From the NCBI RefSeq assembly GCF_003119195.2, contig NZ_CP022253.1:2489001-2553000 (forward strand): a DNA stretch of 64,000 nucleotides, given 5' to 3'. The notes under the pieces were generated by a model. It was not told the DNA's origin, did not search any database, and was given only the letters and a program-made list of their open reading frames with translations. Every line of letters begins with the position of its first letter. Position 1 is the first letter of the stretch. The translations under genes were made by a program, and so were the position numbers. This document shows positions 53,097 through 64,000 of this stretch, piece by piece. The stretch comes from Azospirillum baldaniorum (lineage in GTDB: Bacteria > Pseudomonadota > Alphaproteobacteria > Azospirillales > Azospirillaceae).

Positions 53097-53402
53097 GCTT
53101 CATCCCTCCGTCTTCGTTGCGGGCGCCGAGAACGCCGCGATGGGTGGCGCCCCGACGGGCGCGACACCCCGACGATAGCCCCCTCCGCCGCCGTCACCAA
53201 GGGCTTACCGGCACCCTTCGCACACGGTCCGCCCGCCCCCCAACTGGGAAGTTTTGTCCTGGAGTCCGGGGCGCAACACCCTTTCTGCCCGGCAAAACTT
53301 TCCGCCGTCCTAGGAAGAGCCGCCCAGCCCACCAAAGCCGGATCGTCGCGCACGCTCCACAAATGCCATTTCAGAACAGCATGTTATCCGGATTTCCGGA
53401 AA
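53097..53402. other. region upstream of the flagellin promoter
   Basis: No gene. It contains GGAAGTTTTG at about 53248-53257 and CAAAACTTTCC at about 53293-53303, an imperfect long-range inverted repeat that could be an activator or enhancer site for the sigma-54-type promoter. Confidence 0.35.
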
Positions 53403-53419
53403 CTGGCACGGGACTTGAT
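53403..53419 (+). promoter_or_regulatory. sigma-54-like promoter of the flagellin gene
   Basis: CTGGCACGGGACTTGAT matches the -24/-12 consensus (YTGGCACGRNNNTTGCW) except GC to GA at the -12 element. About 85 bases separate it from the ATG. A dyad TCCGGA-tt-TCCGGA (53387-53400) abuts it upstream. Confidence 0.6.
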
Positions 53420-53504
53420 AGGGGAGGATCGCGCAAATGCACGTTGCCTCGCTTCGGTTTCAAGCACCAGCCGCGGGGCGAGCCTCAGAAGGAGACTTGG
53501 AACC

Positions 53505-55370
53505 ATGGCCATCAACGACGTCACTCTCACCGCGTCAATGCGCACGAATCTGCTGCAACTGCAGAGCGTGAACGACAAGATCGGTGTCAAGCAGAACATC
53601 CTCTCGACCGGCAACAAGATCAACTCGGCGCTCGACGGCCCGACTTCGTTCTTCGCAGCGAAGAGCCTGACCCAGCGCGCCGGTGACCTGTCGTCGTTGA
53701 AGGACGCCATGGGTCAGTCGATCAGCACCATCAAGGCCGCCGACAAGGGCGTGACCGCGATCGAAAGCATGATCGAGCAGGCGCGCGGCCTGACCACCGC
53801 CGCCTATTCCGCTCTGGGCACCGACGCCGGCTCCGTCGCCTCCCGCAAGACGCTGGCCTCGCAGTTCAACGCGCTGAAGGAGCAGATCGACAAGCTGGCC
53901 GGCGACAGCGGCTATGCCGGCAAGAATCTGCTGGCGGGCAACGGCCTGCGGCTGGACTCCACCAGCGAGTCGCGCCGCGCCGTCAACACCATCCAGGGCA
54001 TCGAGAACGCCCGCATCACCAACGTGGTGTCGACCGACACCTACACGGTGCGCGTGAAGGGCGACGGCTCCATCGAGGGCGCGGCCGGCGAGATCAACAG
54101 CGCCGAAATGGCCCACGGCCTGGTCGGCCTGAAGCTGTCCGGCACGATGACCACCTCGCTCGGCAGCTTCTCCGACGTGCAGATCGAGGTCCGCGGCGCC
54201 TCGGGCCGCGAGCGGTCGTTCATCATCACGGACGGCAACGAGTCGCGCACGATCACCTACTTCGACAACAGCCAGACGATGGCTGCCAACACGACGAGGA
54301 CGGCCTCGACGGGTACCGCGCAGCTTACCAATGTGACGCTGGGCGGCACGATCGAAGCCGGCGACAGCTTCACCATCACCGTCGAAGACCAGACCTTCAC
54401 CTACACCGCCACCGCCGGCGACGTGGCGATCGGCCAGACCGCGCGCAACAACATCGCCAACCAGCTCAAGGCGTCGATCAACAACGCGCTGGGCGCCAAC
54501 GGCCGCCTCAGCGGCAAGGACGTCCAGACCGTCACGGTCAACTCGGCCGGCACGATCACGCTGTCCGGCGCGACGACGACCAACTCCGCCCGCGAGATGA
54601 CGGTCAAGGCCACCGCCGAGAACGCCCTGACCAAGCGCATCTCCGAGAGCTTCGCGTCGGGCACCATCGTGTCCTTCACGGTCGACCGCAAGCTGCTGGA
54701 GCAGGCCGCCAACGCCGGCAACGGCATCTCGACGATCGAGAAGAAGGTCGACATCCAGATCCAGGTCAGCAACCTGAGCGGCGCCACGGTGACCCGCGAC
54801 GGCATGTCCAAGCGCGGCGAGGGCAAGCTGTCGGACGGCGAGAACGCCTTCGCGTTCGACACCGGCACGGTGCGCTTCAACGTCGATCAGAAGAGCATCA
54901 AGCAGGCGGCGGCGGCCAACTCCGCGGCCAATCTGGTCTCGGTGCAGGTGACCGACGCCAACACCTCCAACGATCTGACGGTGCAGCTCAACGAGCGCAA
55001 CACCAACGCGATCACGGTGAAGTCGCAGAACCTGGGCACCAGCGGCCAGGGCCTGCGTCTGGACTACGCGCAGAACGACTGGACCGACCGCGCCGACATC
55101 GACAAGGCGGTCGCCAGCATCGACTACGCGAAGCAGACCCTGCGGTCGGCCTCGCAGACGCTGTCGACCAACCTGAACATCATCACGACCCGCGAAACCT
55201 TCACCAAGGAGTTCAGCGACGTGCTGGTCGAAGGCGCCAACAAGCTGACGCTGGCCGACCAGAACGAGGAAGGCGCCAGCCTGCTGATGCTGCAGACCCG
55301 TCAGCAGCTCGGCACCATCGCCCTCTCGCTGGCCAACCAGTCGCAGCAGTCGATCCTGCGTCTGTTCTAA
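53505..55370 (+). CDS. flagellin (about 64 kDa, lateral-flagellin-like)
   Basis: A filament subunit, 621 residues. The conserved N-terminal D0/D1 (VTLTASMRTNLLQLQSVNDKIGVKQNILSTGNKINSALDGPTSFFAAKSL) and C-terminal D1/D0 (LADQNEEGASLLMLQTRQQLGTIALSLANQSQQSILRLF) flank a Thr/Ser-rich central region (about 170-500) that would form the exposed, possibly glycosylated surface. Size fits the lateral flagellin Laf1 of A. brasilense (about 65 kDa) better than the polar one (about 100 kDa), but this is inferred. AGAAGGAGA precedes the ATG. Confidence 0.93.
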   Translation: MAINDVTLTASMRTNLLQLQSVNDKIGVKQNILSTGNKINSALDGPTSFFAAKSLTQRAGDLSSLKDAMGQSISTIKAADKGVTAIESMIEQARGLTTAAYSALGTDAGSVASRKTLASQFNALKEQIDKLAGDSGYAGKNLLAGNGLRLDSTSESRRAVNTIQGIENARITNVVSTDTYTVRVKGDGSIEGAAGEINSAEMAHGLVGLKLSGTMTTSLGSFSDVQIEVRGASGRERSFIITDGNESRTITYFDNSQTMAANTTRTASTGTAQLTNVTLGGTIEAGDSFTITVEDQTFTYTATAGDVAIGQTARNNIANQLKASINNALGANGRLSGKDVQTVTVNSAGTITLSGATTTNSAREMTVKATAENALTKRISESFASGTIVSFTVDRKLLEQAANAGNGISTIEKKVDIQIQVSNLSGATVTRDGMSKRGEGKLSDGENAFAFDTGTVRFNVDQKSIKQAAAANSAANLVSVQVTDANTSNDLTVQLNERNTNAITVKSQNLGTSGQGLRLDYAQNDWTDRADIDKAVASIDYAKQTLRSASQTLSTNLNIITTRETFTKEFSDVLVEGANKLTLADQNEEGASLLMLQTRQQLGTIALSLANQSQQSILRLF

Positions 55371-55419
55371 CCGGCAAGGTCCAGCCGGCGACCACAGGCC
55401 GAGGCAAGGCATTGCGCAG

Positions 55420-55453
55420 CAGGCGCCCCAACCGGGGCGCCTGTTTCCTTTTG
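55420..55453 (+). terminator. flagellin terminator
   Basis: CAGGCGCCCC-aacc-GGGGCGCCTG followed by TTTCCTTTT, 50 bases after the stop. Confidence 0.88.
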
Positions 55454-55509
55454 GCCACCCATCCGCCCTACCGAAGGCTTCCTTATCAAAGGCCGCATCA
55501 AAGGCCGCC

Positions 55510-57141
55510 CTACCGCAGGGCGGCCTCGATCAGGGCCCGCGCATCGGCGGCCAGCTTCGCCCGCTCCGGCGCGCGGGTGTACATCATGTGCCCCCCCTCA
55601 TAGACCGTCACGGCAACCCGGTCGGCCTGACCGTCCGGCAGTTCCAGGCGCGACGCCACCCAGCGCGACGCCATGTAGGGGGTGATCAGGTCGGTCCTCC
55701 CATGGGCGATCAGCACCCGCAACGCGGGCTGCAAGGTCAGGGCGGCCTGGAGGTCGTCCACCGCGCTGGGCTGGCCGGAGCGCGGCCATTCCCAGCCCCG
55801 GTTCACCCGGTCGCTGAGCAGGTCGAACGGCACCTCCGTCCGCACGCCCAGCCACTCGTGGGCGTAGGCGGCGAAGGCGGTGGTGTAGGTCGGCACCGTA
55901 CCCTTCAGGAAGGGATCGAAGGGAAGGCGCGCCGCCGACGGGTCGGGATCCGCGGCGGTGAAGGTGCCGTCATAGACGCTGGCGACCCGCCCGCGCCCAC
56001 GCAGCAGTTCGCGGGCGAAGATGTCGGTGGGGATCTCGCCGCGGAAGCGGGTCACCAGCTCCTCGGGCAGGCCGGTGGTCCGCGCCACCTCGGCGAAGAA
56101 GTCCCGCGCCGCACCGGGCCGGCGGTAGTCCAGCCCGGCCAGCCCGGTGAGGTAGCCGGTGAAGGCGTAGCGCTCCGCCGCCTCGGCCGCCTGCTCCGGG
56201 GTGCCGGACGCCAGACCGTTGGCGGCAGCGGAGGCAGCGTAGGAGGGCAGCCGCAGCGCCGGAACCAGAAGCCCGCCGCCGCCGCGGATGGTGGCGAAGT
56301 CCACCACCGGCGACACCATGATCAGCCCGTTGACCGCGATGCCCGTGTCGTCGATCAGCCGGTTGGCCATCTTGGCGATGCGGAACCCGCCATAGCTTTC
56401 CCCCACCAGGAATTTCGGCGACTCCCAGCGCCCGTTGCGGGTCAGCCAGAGACGGACGATCTCGGCCATGGCCCGGCTGTCGGCATCGACCGACCAGAAG
56501 CGCTTGCCGGGGTCCTCGTCCCGCCGCCCGCCGCCGTCCTTCCCGCCGTCGCGCCCGCCGTCGCGCTGGATGCCCCGGCTGTAGCCCGTGCCGACCGGAT
56601 CGACGAAGACCAGATCGGTGAAGGCCAGCCAGCTGTCCGGGTTGTCGAGCAGCGGGGCCGGTGGGCGGGCCAGCGACCCGTCGTCGTTGAAGCCGACCAC
56701 CTTCGGCCCTAAGGCTCCCAGATGCAGATAGGCCGAGGAGGCCCCCGGCCCGCCGTTGAACACGAAGGCGACCGGCCGCCGGCCGCGCGGCGCCCCGTCC
56801 GGCGCGCCCCCATCCAGCGTATAGGAGACGGTGAACACACGGGCCGCCGCCTCTTCACGCGGGCCGTCGCGCAGCGGCAGGAACTCCGCCACCGCCGTGT
56901 AGGCGAGCGGCCCGGACGGCAAGGGCAGCTGGTGCCTGGTCTCGCTGCGCTGGGCGTCGAACCCGCCGGCCCGGTCCGCCGGCTTCGGGGCGCCCTGGTT
57001 CTGTTCGTTCCGGGCCGGAGTGTTCTGGGGCGGAGTGTTCTGGGGCGCCGCGTCCTGAGCGCCCGCGACATGGAGCGGCGGCAGCACCAGCGCGGCGAGC
57101 AGTGGCAAAAGGCGAAGGCGGCGATTCATGGCACGTCGCAT
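55510..57141 (-). CDS. S10 family serine carboxypeptidase, exported
   Basis: An alpha/beta-hydrolase peptidase, 543 residues. Signal peptide about 5-28 (RRLRLLPLLAALVLPPLHVAGAQ), then an Asn/Pro/Gln-rich linker. Catalytic Ser in VGESYGGFR, oxyanion region NGGPGASSAYLHLG, Asp in LIAHGRTDLITPY and His in YEGGHMMYTR. A Gly/Asp/Arg-rich insertion (QRDGGRDGGKDGGGRRDED) near residue 215 is unusual and may be a flexible loop. It probably removes C-terminal amino acids in the periplasm. ATG at 57141 used; 57129 also possible. Confidence 0.88.
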   Translation of the reverse strand: MRRAMNRRLRLLPLLAALVLPPLHVAGAQDAAPQNTPPQNTPARNEQNQGAPKPADRAGGFDAQRSETRHQLPLPSGPLAYTAVAEFLPLRDGPREEAAARVFTVSYTLDGGAPDGAPRGRRPVAFVFNGGPGASSAYLHLGALGPKVVGFNDDGSLARPPAPLLDNPDSWLAFTDLVFVDPVGTGYSRGIQRDGGRDGGKDGGGRRDEDPGKRFWSVDADSRAMAEIVRLWLTRNGRWESPKFLVGESYGGFRIAKMANRLIDDTGIAVNGLIMVSPVVDFATIRGGGGLLVPALRLPSYAASAAANGLASGTPEQAAEAAERYAFTGYLTGLAGLDYRRPGAARDFFAEVARTTGLPEELVTRFRGEIPTDIFARELLRGRGRVASVYDGTFTAADPDPSAARLPFDPFLKGTVPTYTTAFAAYAHEWLGVRTEVPFDLLSDRVNRGWEWPRSGQPSAVDDLQAALTLQPALRVLIAHGRTDLITPYMASRWVASRLELPDGQADRVAVTVYEGGHMMYTRAPERAKLAADARALIEAALR

Positions 57142-57259
57142 GGCGCATCCCGTCGGCTGTGTCGTCACAGGCCCGCATATTGACCCGCGCCCGGCGTCCG
57201 GCAAGGACACACCCTTCCAGCCTGCGCCGCGGCCGTCACCGAAGCCGCGACAATTTATC

Positions 57260-57276
57260 TCAATTCAGACCATTGA
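57260..57276. promoter_or_regulatory. inverted repeat TCAAT-N7-ATTGA before hemerythrin gene
   Basis: A perfect 5-bp dyad in an AT-richer patch about 65 bases before the hemerythrin ATG. Candidate operator only. Confidence 0.3.
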
Positions 57277-57339
57277 TGCACATACGACCGTGTTTATGAT
57301 GCCCAGGCTTCCACCACCTTAAGCCGAGTCACCCCGATC

Positions 57340-57822
57340 ATGGACATGCCCGCCGAGAATTTCCAGGATCTCGTCTGGAGCGACGATCTTGCGTTGGGCG
57401 TCGAGGACATCGACGAGCAGCACAAGCATTGGATCGAACTGGTCCAGGCGTTCCATGTCGCCGTCGCCGAAGGCCGCTCCCGCGAGGAGGTCTATCGCAC
57501 GCTGGCCGATGCGGTGGTCTATACGGAGATTCACTTCGCGAGTGAGCAGAAGGTGATGGAGGAGGCCGGCTATCCTTTCCTGGCCGACCATCTGGTCCAG
57601 CATTCCCTGGCCTGGGAGCAGCTGCACGCCTTCACCACCGGCAACGTGCCGGAGGAGAACATCGCCGAGTATCTGGCGACCTTCCTGCCGCAATGGCTGA
57701 TGCTGCACATCAACTCCGCCGACCGCCAGTTCGCCCGCTGGCTGAAGGAGCGCGACGCCGTCCCGGCGGAGCTGGCCGACGCCCAGCTGTCCGGCCGCGT
57801 CTTCCCCAACATCCCGGTCTGA
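57340..57822 (+). CDS. bacteriohemerythrin
   Basis: A cytoplasmic non-heme diiron O2-binding protein, 160 residues. The ligand pattern is complete: DEQHKHW, HFASEQKV, HLVQHSLAW and HINSAD. It may store or shuttle oxygen, or detoxify. There is a C-terminal extension (DAVPAELADAQLSGRVFPNIPV). It is one of three hemerythrin domains in this window. Confidence 0.92.
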   Translation: MDMPAENFQDLVWSDDLALGVEDIDEQHKHWIELVQAFHVAVAEGRSREEVYRTLADAVVYTEIHFASEQKVMEEAGYPFLADHLVQHSLAWEQLHAFTTGNVPEENIAEYLATFLPQWLMLHINSADRQFARWLKERDAVPAELADAQLSGRVFPNIPV

Positions 57823-57886
57823 CCCCGCCGGCCGGTCTGATCCCGCCGGGGCGCTCTCACCGGAGCCCGCATAAAAAGGCCGCATG

Positions 57887-57920
57887 AAAAAAGGGGAGGT
57901 CCGAGGACCTCCCCTTTTCC
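57887..57920. terminator. bidirectional terminator between hemerythrin and nrdJ
   Basis: GGGGAGGTCC-ga-GGACCTCCCC with AAAAAA on the left and TTTT on the right. It serves both convergent transcripts. Confidence 0.9.
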
Positions 57921-57950
57921 ACGCCATGCCGGGGATGGAACCGGCTGGCC

Positions 57951-61670
<3,720 letters not shown>

Positions 61671-62212
61671 GTGACTCGTGCTCCCTCTGGCTGGCGAACA
61701 AAGGTGTCGCGCTCCGTGCGGCGCAGCTCGCGCTGGCTGACGAACGCAACACCCTGTATGTTGGTGCGCATCCTAGCCTCAAGCTTTGGGTCAAGCAAGA
61801 CCCGACCCAAGATATTGTGTGCTTGACGCGGGGCCACCTCCTAGATATGGCGCGTCAGGTCAACGGACCAAGCCGTCGGCGGTTCCCGAAAAAAATCCGC
61901 CCACCCCCACATCTAGTCCTGCACCGAAAGCCTCCGGCGCCCGATTCCTGTAAGGAATCCGTCACTTTCGCGGGGTCGCCGACCCCCTCCGACCGCAGGA
62001 GTCACGGGGGGCGAATCGGCGGTACGCCCTTCTCGGTCCCACACCCCCGCCACCCCACTTTTGCCCGCTGGACCGGCCCCGTGGCGAGGCCCCCGGACGG
62101 TGCCCCGAGTCGCCCCACGATGTCAGCCGCAGGATGTCACAGGCGACCTTGCGTGACCTTTCCCGCTCCCTCCGGTTGGATGGGGCGGTTTCGTGCAACG
62201 AGGAGAGCTTCC
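61671..62212. other. intergenic region between nrdJ and the PRC-barrel gene
   Basis: About 540 bases between divergent genes, with no good ORF. It must hold both promoters. ACCCAAGATATTGTGT (61802-61817) resembles an NrdR box. The rest, especially 61960-62150, is very GC-rich and shows no clear structure. Confidence 0.45.
61802..61817. promoter_or_regulatory. possible NrdR box upstream of nrdJ
   Basis: ACCCAAGATATTGTGT matches about 12 of 16 positions of the ACACAATATATTGTGT-type NrdR box. NrdR boxes normally come in pairs about 31 bases apart; I do not see a convincing partner. Confidence 0.35.
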
Positions 62213-62722
62213 ATGCACAAGACGGTGATCGCGACCCTGTCCGCCCTGGCGCTGATGACCGGCGCCGCCGCGGCCCAGACCGGCACCGGCGGCTCCACCC
62301 AGGCCCCGAGTTCCCAGGCCCCGAATTCGGTCATCATGGACCAGGGGCAGAGCGCCCGCCCGGCCGGCCCCGCAAGCGGCGCCACAAGCAACGCCACGGG
62401 TGGCGCCAGCGTCGAGCATTTGATGAGCCGCACGGTGATCGGCGCCGATGGCGAAAAGGTCGGCAAGGTGTCCGACGTGATCCTCGGCCCGGACGGCAAC
62501 GCGCAGCTTCTGGTGATCCAGAGCGGCGGCTTCCTCGGCATCGGCGGCAAGGAGATCGCCGCGGACATCGCGCTGGCTGACGTGCTGCCGGGCAACGGCC
62601 CGATCACGCTGCGCGACGTCACCCAGGCGAGCGTGCGCGACATGCCGGAGTTCCAGTACAGCGACAGCATGACTTCGCTGAACCGCGGCCCCAAACACAG
62701 CGGCGAGTCGAACAAGCAGTAA
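62213..62722 (+). CDS. exported PRC-barrel domain protein
   Basis: A 169-residue protein: signal peptide (MHKTVIATLSALALMTGAAAAQ), a low-complexity Gly/Ser/Ala linker (about 22-65), then a PRC-barrel (LMSRTVIGADGEKVGKVSDVILGPDGNAQLLVIQSGGFLGIGGKEIAADIALADV). PRC-barrels in exported proteins occur widely in alphaproteobacteria with unknown roles, often stress-induced. AGGAGAG precedes the ATG. Confidence 0.85.
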   Translation: MHKTVIATLSALALMTGAAAAQTGTGGSTQAPSSQAPNSVIMDQGQSARPAGPASGATSNATGGASVEHLMSRTVIGADGEKVGKVSDVILGPDGNAQLLVIQSGGFLGIGGKEIAADIALADVLPGNGPITLRDVTQASVRDMPEFQYSDSMTSLNRGPKHSGESNKQ

Positions 62723-62734
62723 CCATCCGGTGAC

Positions 62735-62767
62735 AAAGCCCCTCTCCCGCCTTGGGAGAGGGGCTTT
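62735..62767 (+). terminator. hairpin after the PRC-barrel gene
   Basis: AAAGCCCCTCTCCC-gcctt-GGGAGAGGGGCTTT, a perfect 14-bp stem between convergent genes, resembling one unit of the dispersed palindromic repeat. Its own T-tract is short. Confidence 0.65.
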
Positions 62768-62772
62768 GCCAT

Positions 62773-63237
62773 TTACGCCTCCACCCCGCGATCGCGCAGG
62801 TAGGCGCCCAGCTTGGTGTCCACGCCCAGGATGTGGCCAGACAGCCATTTGGCGAGGAAGCCCAGCACGAAGGCGCCTTTCTCCCCACCCGCGTCCAGCG
62901 CGCTGTTCACGTCGTGAAGTTGGCGGACGAAGCTGTCGTGCAGCGCCTTGTGGGCGGTGTAGTCGGGATAGCCGTGCTCGCGCATCAGCGTCTCTTCCCG
63001 GTCGAAATGCGTGTCGGTGTAGTCGAGCAGCTCCCTCAGCACGTCCTGGATCTCGCTGTCGGCGCGGAACTCGTTCACCGCGGTGACGAATTCGTTGAAC
63101 AGCTCGAACAGGCGCTTGTGGTCGGCGTCGATCACCGCGTTCCCGACTCCGAAGCCGTCCTGCCACGCCATCGTCTGCCAGCGCGGATCAGCAAGGTTCG
63201 GCTTCATCGTCTTCGGCTGCGTTGTGTTTAATTGCAT
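62773..63237 (-). CDS. bacteriohemerythrin
   Basis: A 154-residue diiron protein: ligands in DADHKRLF, HFDREETLM, HKALHDSF and HILGVD, all in the standard spacing, with WQDGFGVGNAVIDADH at the start. A disordered N-terminus (QLNTTQPKTMKPNLAD) comes first. GAAGGGGGAAA before the ATG at 63237 decides the start over 63261. O2 binding is inferred from the family. Confidence 0.93.
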   Translation of the reverse strand: MQLNTTQPKTMKPNLADPRWQTMAWQDGFGVGNAVIDADHKRLFELFNEFVTAVNEFRADSEIQDVLRELLDYTDTHFDREETLMREHGYPDYTAHKALHDSFVRQLHDVNSALDAGGEKGAFVLGFLAKWLSGHILGVDTKLGAYLRDRGVEA

Positions 63238-63335
63238 GACGTTTCCCCCTTCAGGAAACATCCTTATAAGCCGCCGCCCACCCGCCGCCGGGGCGGCAGA
63301 TGGTCACACTAACAGTATGGTTATAGGATGGCCGG

Positions 63336-64000
63336 TCAGTTCATCTTCGCCAGAGGCAGATTGACCAGCAGGTTCTGCGGCTTCAGGCGCAGCTTGCGGT
63401 CGGCGGTCATCGCCAGGGCCAAATAGACGGGCCGCCCGGCGATGTCGGCGCGCATCGCCGCGGGGTCGGCGAACTCCAGCCGGAACAGCGACAGGATGCG
63501 GGCCAGCCGCTCCTCCCCCACCTCGGCCCCGTTGTAGAGGTCGTTGAGGATCGCCGTGGCCTCCCCGTCCAGCCCGACATGCCAGACCCAGCGCTCGTCG
63601 CTGATCCGCTGCACGGGATGGATCGACACCGCCACCCCCAGGAAATGCTTCACCCAGCCCTCCAGAACGCGGCACAGCGCGTCGAGACCGGCCGCGGCGA
63701 AGGTCACGTCCAGCACGGTGTCGTGCCGCGAGTCGCGCTCCCAATAGCGAGGGTGGTTGGTCTCGTCGAGGATGTCGAGATCGACGGAGCGCGGGGCGGT
63801 TCCGGCCTCCACCACCAGCCGGCCCAGGCTGCCGAAGCCGCCGGTCGCGGCCAGCATCTCCACCGTCTCGCTGTCGGCCAGCCGGACGCGCCCATCGTCC
63901 ACCGACACGGTCTGGGGCCGGAAGAACAGCTCGCCCGCGCGCGCGCGCAGGCCCGACGGCGTGCCGTCCAGAATGTTGCGCAGGATCACATGGGCCATCT
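63336..64000 (-). CDS. DUF6352 family protein, 3' part, cut by window edge
   Basis: The frame is open to the right edge, so the N-terminus is outside. The visible 221 residues match the C-terminal half of DUF6352 proteins: ELFFRPQTVSVDDGRVRLADSETVEMLA, a spaced VLDETNHPRYWERDSRHDTVLDVTF, then LEGWVKHFLGVAVSIHPVQRISDERWVWHVGLDGEATAILNDLY, and the closing RLKPQNLLVNLPL. Function unknown. The in-frame ATG at 63998 is internal to the family, not the start. Confidence 0.8.
   Translation of the reverse strand, partial: MAHVILRNILDGTPSGLRARAGELFFRPQTVSVDDGRVRLADSETVEMLAATGGFGSLGRLVVEAGTAPRSVDLDILDETNHPRYWERDSRHDTVLDVTFAAAGLDALCRVLEGWVKHFLGVAVSIHPVQRISDERWVWHVGLDGEATAILNDLYNGAEVGEERLARILSLFRLEFADPAAMRADIAGRPVYLALAMTADRKLRLKPQNLLVNLPLAKMN

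Noticed and set aside
61671-61860. Cobalamin riboswitch before nrdJ
   Set aside because: No B12-box-like sequence or suitable stem set seen; NrdJ uses B12 rather than making it.

Overview
The window looks like chromosome of an Azospirillum-type alphaproteobacterium, close to A. brasilense. The evidence is very high GC, two CTGC-N3-GCAG (PhaR-like) operators in front of paired phasin genes, an F0 ATP synthase operon separate from F1, many chemoreceptors, B12-dependent ribonucleotide reductase NrdJ, a ~64 kDa flagellin behind a sigma-54-like promoter, and a DUF3305/DUF3306 formate dehydrogenase cluster. I see no rRNA, tRNA, CRISPR array, insertion sequence or prophage. This is core and shell chromosome with few signs of recent transfer.

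Layout. 0-8.3 kb: end of an N-formylglutamate amidohydrolase, otsA-glk (trehalose phosphate and glucose phosphorylation), a UDG-fold protein, a pterin dehydratase, a glycosyltransferase, and a translationally coupled minus operon of dipeptide epimerase, cupin and class V aminotransferase. 8.4-11.8 kb: a soluble receptor with an N-terminal MCP core and C-terminal Cache-like region, then a two-gene 'split Aer' (PAS protein plus membrane MCP). 12-16 kb: an FG-GAP/UnbV protein and minCDE. 16-20.6 kb: phoH, a Cache-HAMP-MCP-hemerythrin receptor, a small membrane protein and an SCO1-like protein. 20.7-23.5 kb: atpI-B-E-F'-F. 23.5-27.3 kb: an extradiol dioxygenase-like protein, a histidine kinase lacking its phospho-accepting His, and a class II aldolase.

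27.5-39.6 kb is a formate dehydrogenase island. On the minus strand run fdhD, mobA, DUF3305, DUF3306, a TorD-like chaperone, a small Tat protein, the catalytic, FeS and cytochrome b subunits, two small exported proteins and a WD40 propeller. Divergent tupB-tupA (tungstate/molybdate uptake) has no adjacent ATPase gene. The island thus couples metal uptake, cofactor maturation, a chaperone and the enzyme.

39.7-48 kb: a SPOR-domain D,D-carboxypeptidase, a lipoprotein, an Anbu proteasome-like protease, two phasins with duplicated regulatory regions, and clpS-clpA. 48-64 kb: YegP, an AMACR-like CoA transferase, a pentapeptide-repeat protein, a nucleoside deaminase, a GNAT/FemAB-like protein, RidA, the flagellin, an S10 peptidase, a hemerythrin, nrdJ, a PRC-barrel protein, another hemerythrin and the 3' part of a DUF6352 gene cut by the window edge.

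The main threads for follow-up are the twin phasin promoter architecture, the split aerotaxis receptor, the His-less kinase, three hemerythrin domains in one 64 kb stretch, and the formate dehydrogenase/tungstate island. None is clearly a wholly new system. Start codons were chosen by Shine-Dalgarno (SD) spacing and family alignment from memory; no searches were run.
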